Shown here: piece by piece, positions 1-5,502 of the stretch
Layout of the letters: each line of letters starts with the position of its first letter
Numbering within the stretch: the stretch's first letter is position 1
Origin: Klenkia sp.
GTDB taxonomy: Bacteria; Actinomycetota; Actinomycetes; Mycobacteriales; Geodermatophilaceae
NCBI GenBank assembly: GCA_025966215.1
Contig: JAOPVM010000435.1
Coordinates: 1 to 7,404, forward strand
Reading direction: 5' to 3'
Length of the DNA stretch: 7,404 nucleotides
The notes under the pieces: generated by a model
Database searches by the model: none
What the model saw: the letters and a program-made list of their open reading frames with translations, nothing else
Told to the model about the DNA's origin: nothing
Program-made: the position numbers and the translations under genes

Positions 1-266
1 AACAGATCAACAACGTGCTGGCCTTCCCGGCCGACTTCCGGGGGCTGCTGGACCCCAAGGCCACCGAGATCCGGCCCGGCATGCTGCTGGCCGCGGCCGA
101 CGCGCTCGCCGCCGTGCTGCGGGACGACCAGCTCAACGCCAACTACATCATCCCGAGCGTGTTCGACGCCGCAGCGACCGAGGCGGTCGCGCACGCGGTG
201 GCCGAGTCGGCCCGGCAGGCACCGGGCGCCACGGTGCAGCTCGACGAGACCCGACTGACCGTGTGA
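1..266 (+). CDS. NAD(P)-dependent malic enzyme, C-terminal end (5' truncated by window)
   Basis: Only the last 87 complete codons are present, entering in frame from the left edge and ending at TGA 264-266. The fragment opens with 'QINNVLAFPADFRGLLD' and later has 'LNANYIIPSVFD'. Both are hallmarks of the C-terminal NAD-binding domain of bacterial malic enzymes, which oxidatively decarboxylate malate to pyruvate in the cytoplasm. The conserved Asn pair before 'VLAFP' belongs to the family's cofactor/substrate region. The rest of the enzyme, including the catalytic Tyr/Lys and metal ligands, lies outside the window, so NAD versus NADP preference cannot be judged. The stop codon overlaps the start of the next gene by one base (TGATG), so the two are probably cotranscribed and translationally coupled. 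Family assignment comes from recognised motifs and is quite secure; the exact subtype is not. Confidence 0.9.
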   Translation, partial: QINNVLAFPADFRGLLDPKATEIRPGMLLAAADALAAVLRDDQLNANYIIPSVFDAAATEAVAHAVAESARQAPGATVQLDETRLTV

Positions 267-670
267 TGAGGTCAGGCGCACCCGACTCCACGACGCGCCC
301 AGCGACCTGGCCGATCGGACTCCGTACCGCGGTGGTGGTGGCCGTCGGCGGTCTCGTGCTCACCGCCTGTGGCGCGGACCCCGCCCCCGCACCGGCAGCT
401 GCCGACACCTCGGAGGAGGTGCGGTCGGTGACCCACGCGCTGGGCACCACCGAGGTGGTCGGCACCCCGGAGTCGCTGGACACGGTGACCTCCGACGCCG
501 GTGCCACGGAGTCGGCCGCGATCACCTCGGGTGGGCTGTGGACGTGGTTGCCCCCGGTCCAGGCCGGCGGCGACCACGAGATCGACGACAGCCGCTGGTT
601 CCTCGGCCTGGGCCCGTCGGGCGCGGACCCGGTCCTCGACGACCTCGCCGAGATCACCGCCTCCCGCTGA
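266..670 (+). CDS. Small lipoprotein resembling an internally deleted siderophore-binding protein
   Basis: The product has 134 residues. A basic N-terminus and a hydrophobic stretch (about residues 17-34) end in the lipobox 'LTAC', predicting cleavage before Cys35 and attachment to the outer face of the membrane. Residues 55-69 ('VTHALGTTEVVGTPE') read like the first strand of Fe-siderophore ABC-transporter binding proteins. Residues 92-127 (W..LP.V..G..H...D..W...GP......DDL) read like the last segment of the same family, remembered from desferrioxamine-binding proteins such as DesE. That family is normally about 300-350 residues, so roughly 200 central residues, including most of the ligand cleft, appear to be missing without loss of frame. 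ATG 266 shares its A with the malic enzyme stop; GTG 263 is an alternative start three bases upstream. No strong ribosome binding site is visible, which fits translational coupling. No permease or ATPase gene lies beside it. Secretion as a lipoprotein is well supported; the family link is an inference. Confidence 0.75.
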   Translation: MRSGAPDSTTRPATWPIGLRTAVVVAVGGLVLTACGADPAPAPAAADTSEEVRSVTHALGTTEVVGTPESLDTVTSDAGATESAAITSGGLWTWLPPVQAGGDHEIDDSRWFLGLGPSGADPVLDDLAEITASR

Positions 671-738
671 TCCCGTCGTCACCCGGGTGGGGGGTCGTGC
701 GGTGGACGGGGTGTCGGTCGGGGGACGACGATGGGGGC

Positions 739-1596
739 GTGCCCGAGTTGCCCGAGGTGGAGGCGCTGGCTGCGTTCCTGCGGGAGAACGCCGTCGGCAG
801 GGTCGTCACGCGGGTGGACCTCGCGGGGATCCAGACGCTCAAGACGTTCGACCCGCCGCTGGCTGCGCTCGCCGGGCTGGAGGTGACCGGCGCGTCCCGG
901 TCGGGGAAGTTCCTCGACCTCGACGTCTCGGGCATCCACCTGGTGGTGCACCTGGCCCGGGCGGGCTGGTTGCACTGGCGGGCCCAGCTGCCCGAGGCCC
1001 CGCCCAGGCCGGGCAAGGGCCCGCTGGCTCTCCGGCTGCACCTGGACGACGGTGCCGGCTTCGACCTGACCGAGCAGGGCACCCGCAAGGGGTTGGCGGT
1101 CTACGTCGTCCGGTCACCCGCCGCCGAGGTGCCCGGCATCGCCCGGTTGGGGCCCGACGCGCTGGCGGTGGACGCCGAGGCGTTCGCGGCGTTGATGGCC
1201 GGCCGGAAGGGCCAGCTCAAGGGCGCCCTCACCGACCAGACGCTGATCTCCGGCATCGGGAACGCCTACTCCGACGAGGTCCTGCACATCGCCAAGCTGT
1301 CGCCGTTCAAGGGCGCGGACAAGCTGACCGACGACGAGGTGCTGCGGCTCTACGACGCGATGCGGACCACGCTCACCGAGGCGCTCGAGCGGCAGGTGGG
1401 GCAGAAGGCCGCCACGCTCAAGGGCGAGAAGCGGGCCACGATGCAGGTGCACGCCCGCACCGGCCTGCCCTGCCCGGTCTGTGGGGACACCGTGCGTGAG
1501 GTGTCCTTCGCCGACACCTCGCTGCAGTACTGCCCGACCTGCCAGACCGGCGGCAAGCCCCTGGCCGACCGCCGGATGTCCAAGCTCCTGCGCTGA
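739..1596 (+). CDS. Fpg/Nei-family DNA glycosylase, divergent actinobacterial type
   Basis: The 285-residue product has the usual length of formamidopyrimidine-DNA/endonuclease VIII glycosylases, base-excision repair enzymes that remove damaged bases and nick the abasic site. GTG 739 is chosen because it gives the obligatory 'PELPEVE' N-terminus, with the Pro2 Schiff-base nucleophile and Glu3. Lys57 ('SRSGKFL') is the conserved catalytic-site lysine. The helix-two-turn-helix is at about residues 155-190, with Asn175 in 'ISGIGNAYSDEV'. The zinc finger is C245-x2-C248-x16-C265-x2-C268. Three normally diagnostic sites differ: 'HLGMSG' is 'HLARAG' (71-76); the 'DPRRFG' loop is 'TEQGTRKG' (111-118); and the zinc-finger Arg five residues before the third Cys is Thr260. 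Substrate choice (8-oxoguanine, oxidised pyrimidines or other) therefore should not be assumed. It lies 68 bases after the lipoprotein gene and ends at a strong hairpin. G-rich sequence precedes the start but there is no clean Shine-Dalgarno. The family is certain; the exact activity is not. Confidence 0.93.
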   Translation: MPELPEVEALAAFLRENAVGRVVTRVDLAGIQTLKTFDPPLAALAGLEVTGASRSGKFLDLDVSGIHLVVHLARAGWLHWRAQLPEAPPRPGKGPLALRLHLDDGAGFDLTEQGTRKGLAVYVVRSPAAEVPGIARLGPDALAVDAEAFAALMAGRKGQLKGALTDQTLISGIGNAYSDEVLHIAKLSPFKGADKLTDDEVLRLYDAMRTTLTEALERQVGQKAATLKGEKRATMQVHARTGLPCPVCGDTVREVSFADTSLQYCPTCQTGGKPLADRRMSKLLR

Positions 1597-1603
1597 GGCA
1601 GGG

Positions 1604-1630
1604 TGGGAGCGCAGGATCCCTGCGCTCCCA
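1604..1630. terminator. Perfect 12-bp hairpin between convergent genes
   Basis: Bases 1604-1615 are the exact reverse complement of 1619-1630, with a three-base loop (ATC). The hairpin begins eight bases after the glycosylase stop and ends eight bases before the stop of the convergent membrane-protein gene, so it can serve both strands. There is no U-tract, as is common for terminators of GC-rich actinobacteria. Confidence 0.8.
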
Positions 1631-1638
1631 GCCTCCCC

Positions 1639-2358
1639 TCAGGCGTTCTCGAACGCGACCTTGTCCACCCGACGGTGGTAGGCGGAGCCGATGCGGCCGC
1701 CGAGCAGGGCGCCGAGCAGCGTCACCACGAGCACCGCCCCGAGGGCGATGAGCCCTGCGGTCGTGGCGGTGCCGGACTCCACCGGCAGCGCCGGCAGGTT
1801 GAGCTGGTCGAACACGTTGTACTGCGAGCCCAGGACCAGCCCGGCGACGGCGGCGAGCACGGTGATGATGACGCCCCACAGCCAGACGCCCAGGCCCTGC
1901 TTGGCCCCGTTGAAGCGGGCCATCCGCCCGGCGACGTAGCCGCCGGCCAGGTAGGCGAGGAACAGCACGACCAGCAGCGCGATCGCCGCACCCAGGCCGA
2001 TGCCGGTGGCCGCCTGGTCCGCGGCGCTCTCGGCGTCGTCGATGGTGGCGTTCAGGCCGAAGGCCAGGCCCGCCGCGGACAGGATCGCCAGCAGGATCAC
2101 CGCGACGCCGGTCGCCGACAGCCAGCCGAAGAACGCCGTCCCCATGTGCAGGCCGCCGTAGCGGGCCCGCTGCACAGCGGCCATCTCCTTGGCGGTCGTG
2201 GGGATCGCGGCCCCGGTGCGGTCGTCGCGGCCGTCGTGATCGCGGTCGACCGGGTGGTCGGTGCCGGCGACGGGGTGTGCGCCGTGCCGGCCGGAACCGT
2301 CGGCGAGCTGGTCGGTGGTGGGGTCGTGCGGGGTGGCGCCCCGGTTGTCGTCGGCCAT
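1639..2358 (-). CDS. Four-helix integral membrane protein of unknown function
   Basis: The 239-residue product starts with a hydrophilic, Asp/His-rich tail of about 70 residues (MADDNRGATPHDPTT...), then has four hydrophobic segments: about 74-102, 119-146, 156-177 and 201-226. A charged loop (103-118) separates the first two. The third is preceded by 'GYVAGRMARFNGAKQG', a motif I associate with uncharacterised actinobacterial membrane proteins. The C-terminus is short, basic and probably cytoplasmic. ATG 2358 is preferred; a TTG farther upstream (2442) would add 28 low-complexity residues. The Shine-Dalgarno is weak (GACGAG about ten bases upstream). The gene is convergent with the glycosylase and divergent from the HAD-like gene, so it is probably monocistronic. 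I do not recognise a function and see no catalytic motif or transporter signature. Confidence 0.85.
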   Translation of the reverse strand: MADDNRGATPHDPTTDQLADGSGRHGAHPVAGTDHPVDRDHDGRDDRTGAAIPTTAKEMAAVQRARYGGLHMGTAFFGWLSATGVAVILLAILSAAGLAFGLNATIDDAESAADQAATGIGLGAAIALLVVLFLAYLAGGYVAGRMARFNGAKQGLGVWLWGVIITVLAAVAGLVLGSQYNVFDQLNLPALPVESGTATTAGLIALGAVLVVTLLGALLGGRIGSAYHRRVDKVAFENA

Positions 2359-2453
2359 CGTGGGACTCGTCTCGGTGGGTGTACCGGCGCCTCGGGCGGC
2401 TCCGGTCGTCGGGGAGGAGTGCCCGGCGCCGAGGCCGTGCAACCCTGCATGGC

Positions 2454-3134
2454 GTGTTCGTGACCTTCGACCTGTTCAGCGCGCTCGTCGACAGCCGCAC
2501 CGGGGCGGCCGCCGCGCTCGCTGCGATCACCGCCGACGCAGGCCACCCGGCGGACGGCGGCAGCGTCTACGACGACTGGGACGCCCGCAACAAGGCCTCC
2601 CAGCGGGACGTCGTCGGGTGGGTGCCCTTCGCCGAGCACTGCCGCCGGTCGCTGGCCGCCACCTGGGCCGCCCGGGGATGGTCCGACGACCCGGCGGCAG
2701 CCACCGACGCCCTGCTGGCCACCCTGCCGGACTGGCCGTTGTGGCCCGACGTGGCCGAGGTGCTGCCGGTGCTGGCCCGGGAGCACCGGGTGGGTGTGCT
2801 GAGCAACGTGGACGACGCGCTGTTCGCCCGCACCCGGGCGGCCGAGCTGATCGACCCGGCGGAACTGGTCAGCAGTGAGCGGGTGCGGGCCTACAAGCCC
2901 CACCCGCAGCTCTACCGGGGTGCGGTGGCCGCCGGGGTGGACCTGCACGTGCCGGCGTCCGCGCGGGACACCCGGGGGGCCCTGGAGGCCGGGCTGGCCG
3001 TGGTGCGGGTGGCCCGCCCCGGACACCGGGTCGACCCGGCCGGCCCGCAGCCGGAGCGGACCGTGTCCGACCTGCGGGCCCTGCCGGGGGTGCTCGCCGG
3101 GCTCAGCGGACCGCCGTCCACCAGTCGGGGGTGA
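2454..3134 (+). CDS. HAD-superfamily hydrolase (haloacid dehalogenase-like)
   Basis: The 226-residue product carries the four HAD motifs. Motif I is 'TFDLFSALVD', with the likely nucleophile Asp6; motif II is Ser117 in 'GVLSNVDD'; motif III is Lys148 in 'AYKPHP'; and motif IV is represented by Asp172 in 'ASARDTRGALEAG'. In motif I the residue two after the nucleophile is Phe rather than the second Asp of typical phosphatases. This recalls the L-2-haloacid dehalogenase branch, which has Tyr there, so phosphatase activity is doubtful and the substrate is unknown. The start is uncertain: GTG 2454 and GTG 2460 are both in frame just before motif I, and neither has a good ribosome binding site, so a leaderless transcript is possible. 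The 3' end overlaps the convergent metallo-hydrolase gene by 32 bases (3103-3134). HAD membership is well supported; the dehalogenase label is only a family resemblance. Confidence 0.85.
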   Translation: MFVTFDLFSALVDSRTGAAAALAAITADAGHPADGGSVYDDWDARNKASQRDVVGWVPFAEHCRRSLAATWAARGWSDDPAAATDALLATLPDWPLWPDVAEVLPVLAREHRVGVLSNVDDALFARTRAAELIDPAELVSSERVRAYKPHPQLYRGAVAAGVDLHVPASARDTRGALEAGLAVVRVARPGHRVDPAGPQPERTVSDLRALPGVLAGLSGPPSTSRG

Positions 3135-4251
3135 CGGGGGTGGCGTCGCTGAGGTCCAGCCGCTCCCCGGGCCGGGGGACGACGACCGGGACGTCGACCC
3201 GGGCGGCCGCCTCGAGCAGTCGGTCGACCGGCTCGGCCCAGCCGTGGAAGGCCAGGTTGAAGGTGGCCCAGTGGATGGGCAGGAACACCCGCCCGCCCAG
3301 GTCGCCGTGCGCGCGGACGGCCTCCTCGGGGTCCATGTGGATGGCCGCCCACGCCGGGCTGTAGGCGCCGATCGGCAGCAGGGTCAGGTCGAAGGGCCCG
3401 TGCTGGGCGCCGATCGCGGCGAACGCCGGGTGGTAGCCGGTGTCCCCGCCGAAGAAGACCCGGTGCCGCGGCCCGCGGACCACCCAGGACGACCAGAGCG
3501 TGTCGTCGCGGGACAGACCGCGGCCGGAGAAGTGCCGGGCCTCCACGCAGGTGAGGGTGAGCGGTCCGACGGTGTGCGCACCGTCCCAGTCCAGCTCGAT
3601 CACGCGCTCGGCGGGGACGCCCCAGCCGCGCAGGTGCTCCCCGATGCCCAGCGGGACGACGAACGGGGCGGACTGCTCCGTCACGAGCCGGCGGACCGTG
3701 GGCAGGTCGAGGTGGTCGTAGTGGTCGTGGCTGATCAGCACCGCGTCGACCTGCGGGACCTCCTCGAGCGGGCCGGGCACCGGGTGCAGCCGGCGCGGGC
3801 CGAGGGTGGCCGAGGGGGAGACCCGCTCGCCCCACACCGGGTCGACCAGCACCCGGTGGCCGTCGACCTCGAGCAGGGCGCTGGCGTGGCCGTACCAGGT
3901 GACGGCGAGGGCGGCGGCCTGGGTGGGCACCTCGGGGTGCACCAGCGGCACCGGCCGGCTGGGGACGCCGGCGCTGCGGCCCTCGCGCAGCTGCGCGAGG
4001 AGCGCACCGCGGGAGCCCGGCTCCATCGTCGGGGTGGGCACCGTGTTGCGGAACCTCCCCTGGGAGAACTGCGGCGACCCGGCGACCAGCGGGCGGAGCC
4101 GGCGGCGTCGCGCGCCGATCTGCGTCGGGACGCCCCAGGCGGCGCGGCCGATGAGCGCGGCGGGGACGGCGGCTGCCGCGGTCAGGGCGGCGGCGGCGAG
4201 GGCCGAGGTCAGGGAGGTGCGGCGGGGGTCAGGTGACACGTCCTCCAGCAT
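3103..4251 (-). CDS. Membrane-anchored MBL-fold metallo-hydrolase, NAPE-PLD-like
   Basis: The product has 382 residues. A hydrophobic Ala-rich segment at about 13-35 after an Arg-containing start suggests a signal anchor or signal peptide. The metallo-beta-lactamase domain has H175-x-H177-x-D179-H180 ('SHDHYDHLD'), with later metal ligands His240 ('EARHFSGRG'), Asp270 ('FFGGDTGYHP') and His327 ('PIHWATF'). The order and spacing resemble N-acyl-phosphatidylethanolamine phospholipase D, whose human zinc ligands I recall as H185, H187, D189, H190, H253, D284 and H343. The family hydrolyses phosphodiester or related bonds; the substrate here is unknown, and a lipid or envelope substrate would fit an anchored enzyme. 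It follows the stalk-protein gene after 21 bases, suggesting an operon. No clear Shine-Dalgarno precedes ATG 4251; a purine-rich GGAGGA lies just inside the gene. Its 3' end overlaps the convergent HAD-like gene. Fold and metal site are secure. Confidence 0.92.
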   Translation of the reverse strand: MLEDVSPDPRRTSLTSALAAAALTAAAAVPAALIGRAAWGVPTQIGARRRRLRPLVAGSPQFSQGRFRNTVPTPTMEPGSRGALLAQLREGRSAGVPSRPVPLVHPEVPTQAAALAVTWYGHASALLEVDGHRVLVDPVWGERVSPSATLGPRRLHPVPGPLEEVPQVDAVLISHDHYDHLDLPTVRRLVTEQSAPFVVPLGIGEHLRGWGVPAERVIELDWDGAHTVGPLTLTCVEARHFSGRGLSRDDTLWSSWVVRGPRHRVFFGGDTGYHPAFAAIGAQHGPFDLTLLPIGAYSPAWAAIHMDPEEAVRAHGDLGGRVFLPIHWATFNLAFHGWAEPVDRLLEAAARVDVPVVVPRPGERLDLSDATPVTPDWWTAVR

Positions 4252-4272
4252 CCCCGCCGGCGGCGGTCGGCG

Positions 4273-5199
4273 TCAGCTGGGGGCGGGCGTCGCCGGCGGC
4301 GAGGGGCTGGCCTCGGTGGGCTCGTCGGTGGAGCTCGGGGCCGGCTCGGTCGTGGTGGGGGCCTCGGAGGCCGGCTGCTCGGAGGCCGGCTGCTCGGTGC
4401 CCGGCCGGCCGGTGGTCGGGTCCGTGGTCGCAGCGGTCGCGCTGGGGTCCGACGTCGGGGGTGCCGTGGTGGGCGCCGGGGTCGTCGTCGGTGCCGTCAG
4501 TGCCGTGGTGGGCTCGGTGGGCTCGGTGGGCTCGGTGGGCTCGGTGGTGGTGGTGGTGGTCGGCGCGGTCGTGGTGGGCACGACCGGGGCCTGCGCCGCA
4601 GGCGTCCCGGTCCGGGCCTGCCCGGTGGGGGCCGGCTGGACCTCGGGATCCCCGGTCGCCGGCGCGTCGGTGACCGGGGCCTCCGCCTGCACCTCGACCG
4701 ACGGCAGCGGGCTGGTCTCGGTCTCGGTCTCGGTCTCGGGCTCGGACGCGGACCCGGGTGCGGGCACGGCCGCGGTGGTGGTCCCGGAGTCGACGTCCCC
4801 GGGCTCGACGGGTACCGGGGGCACCGCGGACGCCGGCGGGGTGAGGGCGCTGGTGACGGTGGCGACCGGGGCGTCCGTCGTGGTCCGTCCCGCGCTGGTC
4901 AGCGGCCCCGGGGTGGCCAGGAACTCGGCCTGCCCGGCCTGGCCGGGGTCGGTGGCTCCCGGGTCGGAGGGGGCGGCGACCGCGAGCACGGCCAGCCCGC
5001 CGGCGGCGAGGACCCCGGCGCCCAGGGCGATGGCGACCGGGGCGACCCGGCGGACCACGGCCGGGCGCCGGGGGCCGACGGTGACCGGGACGGCGTCGGG
5101 CAGCAGGTCGGCGACGACCACGACCGGGGTGTCCCCGGTGTCGGCGTGCCGGCCGTAGACCTCGGCGTCGGGGTCGAACCCGTCCTCGGTGGCTGCCAT
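4273..5199 (-). CDS. Single-pass membrane protein with long Pro/Thr/Glu-rich repetitive stalk
   Basis: The 308-residue product has an acidic, probably cytoplasmic N-terminus (1-52) with a basic patch (R44-R51), one transmembrane helix at about 53-76, and a tail of about 230 residues made almost only of Pro, Thr, Ala, Ser and Glu. The tail contains (Glu-Thr)4, a Thr run, (Glu-Pro-Thr)4 and two copies of Glu-Gln-Pro-Ala-Ser, encoded by exact DNA repeats. It ends in 'PPATPAPS' with no folded domain, LPxTG sorting signal or second helix. The composition fits a disordered, possibly O-mannosylated wall-spanning stalk. ATG 5199 is supported by a strong GGAGGGG at 5206-5212, six bases upstream. It is the first gene of the probable pair with the metallo-hydrolase. 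I recognise no function; topology is inferred from the basic patch preceding the helix. Confidence 0.85.
   Translation of the reverse strand: MAATEDGFDPDAEVYGRHADTGDTPVVVVADLLPDAVPVTVGPRRPAVVRRVAPVAIALGAGVLAAGGLAVLAVAAPSDPGATDPGQAGQAEFLATPGPLTSAGRTTTDAPVATVTSALTPPASAVPPVPVEPGDVDSGTTTAAVPAPGSASEPETETETETSPLPSVEVQAEAPVTDAPATGDPEVQPAPTGQARTGTPAAQAPVVPTTTAPTTTTTTEPTEPTEPTEPTTALTAPTTTPAPTTAPPTSDPSATAATTDPTTGRPGTEQPASEQPASEAPTTTEPAPSSTDEPTEASPSPPATPAPS
4366..4395. repeat. Two perfect tandem copies of a 15-bp unit
   Basis: GGAGGCCGGCTGCTC occurs at 4366-4380 and again at 4381-4395. On the minus strand it encodes Glu-Gln-Pro-Ala-Ser twice within the stalk protein. Confidence 0.9.
4507..4560. repeat. 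Four 9-bp tandem copies plus a GGT run
   Basis: GGTGGGCTC is repeated four times exactly at 4507-4542, followed by six GGT triplets at 4543-4560. On the minus strand this encodes a six-Thr run followed by (Glu-Pro-Thr)4 in the stalk protein. Unit lengths are multiples of three, so copy-number change would keep the frame. Confidence 0.92.
4714..4737. repeat. Four 6-bp tandem copies in the stalk gene
   Basis: GGTCTC is repeated four times at 4714-4737. On the minus strand it encodes (Glu-Thr)4 near the middle of the stalk. Confidence 0.9.
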
Positions 5200-5205
5200 G
5201 ACCTG

Positions 5206-5213
5206 CCCCTCCC
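5206..5213 (-). promoter_or_regulatory. Ribosome binding site of the stalk-protein gene
   Basis: On the minus strand the sequence reads GGGAGGGG followed by six bases and then ATG. This is the clearest Shine-Dalgarno in the window and fixes the start at 5199. Confidence 0.7.
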
Positions 5214-5254
5214 GTCCTCCGGACCCGGCGGTCCGCCCACGACTGCACCACGGA

Positions 5255-5287
5255 TCAGCGCCCCGCGCTGTCCGCGCGGGGCGCTGA
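5255..5287. other. Perfect 14-bp hairpin upstream of the stalk gene
   Basis: Bases 5255-5268 are the exact reverse complement of 5274-5287, with a five-base loop (TGTCC). The stem is almost all G-C and would be very stable as RNA from either strand. It sits about 55 bases upstream of ATG 5199 and more than 200 bases upstream of the STAS gene. A terminator is the simplest reading, yet no gene visible here ends at it. A 5' UTR attenuator, a protein-binding palindrome, or the end of a small RNA or lost gene are alternatives. Confidence 0.65.
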
Positions 5288-5502
5288 GCTGCGCATTCGT
5301 CGCTGTGCGTCAGGTGGCGAGCACTGACCGTCGAGATCAGCCGGCGATGGCGGCCACCGGCGAGCGCAGCGGGGCCGCGTCGGTGGGCCGCAGGGCGGTC
5401 CAGGGCACGAGGCGCGCTCCAGCACCGGTTGCCGGTCCCCTCCCACCTGCCTCGCCTGTTCGACCCCAGGCAGCCGGGGGCCTGGCGTCGTCGTCCTCGG
5501 GG

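Larger units (their letters stand above)
5200..5502. other. Divergent intergenic region, about 300 bases
   Basis: This stretch lies between the start of the minus-strand stalk gene and the earliest likely start of the plus-strand STAS gene. It should hold both promoters, but I see no convincing -35/-10 pair and no sigma-B-like GTTT/GGGTA pair. Its one clear structure is the hairpin at 5255-5287. The remainder (about 5290-5502) reads as non-coding sequence: the frames open across it encode Arg-, Pro- and Gly-rich strings without recognisable motifs. Confidence 0.6.

Noticed and set aside
680..689. Palindrome CACCCGGGTG upstream of the glycosylase
   Set aside because: Ten bases of GC-rich palindrome alone do not support an operator; no second copy or known motif was seen.
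731..733. ATG just upstream of the glycosylase
   Set aside because: It is out of frame; GTG 739 gives the required Pro-Glu N-terminus.
501..1499. Long plus-strand open frame overlapping the lipoprotein and glycosylase genes
   Set aside because: It is Arg/Gly/Pro-rich with no motif and is out of frame with the clear Fpg/Nei domain; a high-GC shadow.
2390..2435. Seven-base inverted arms GCCTCGG/CCGAGGC in the divergent region at 2359-2453
   Set aside because: Arms are short and far apart, and no promoter elements could be placed around them.
1418..2530. Long minus-strand open frame across the membrane-protein gene
   Set aside because: Arg/Pro-rich composition without motifs; the neighbouring frame encodes well-formed transmembrane helices.
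4507..4560. Tandem repeats considered as a CRISPR-like or non-coding array
   Set aside because: Units are 3 and 9 bases without spacers and lie in frame in a coding region.
3806..5158. Long plus-strand open frame opposite the stalk and metallo-hydrolase genes
   Set aside because: It reads Val/Gly/Ser repeats because it is the complement of the Pro/Thr stalk; the minus strand has the ribosome binding site and the zinc motifs.
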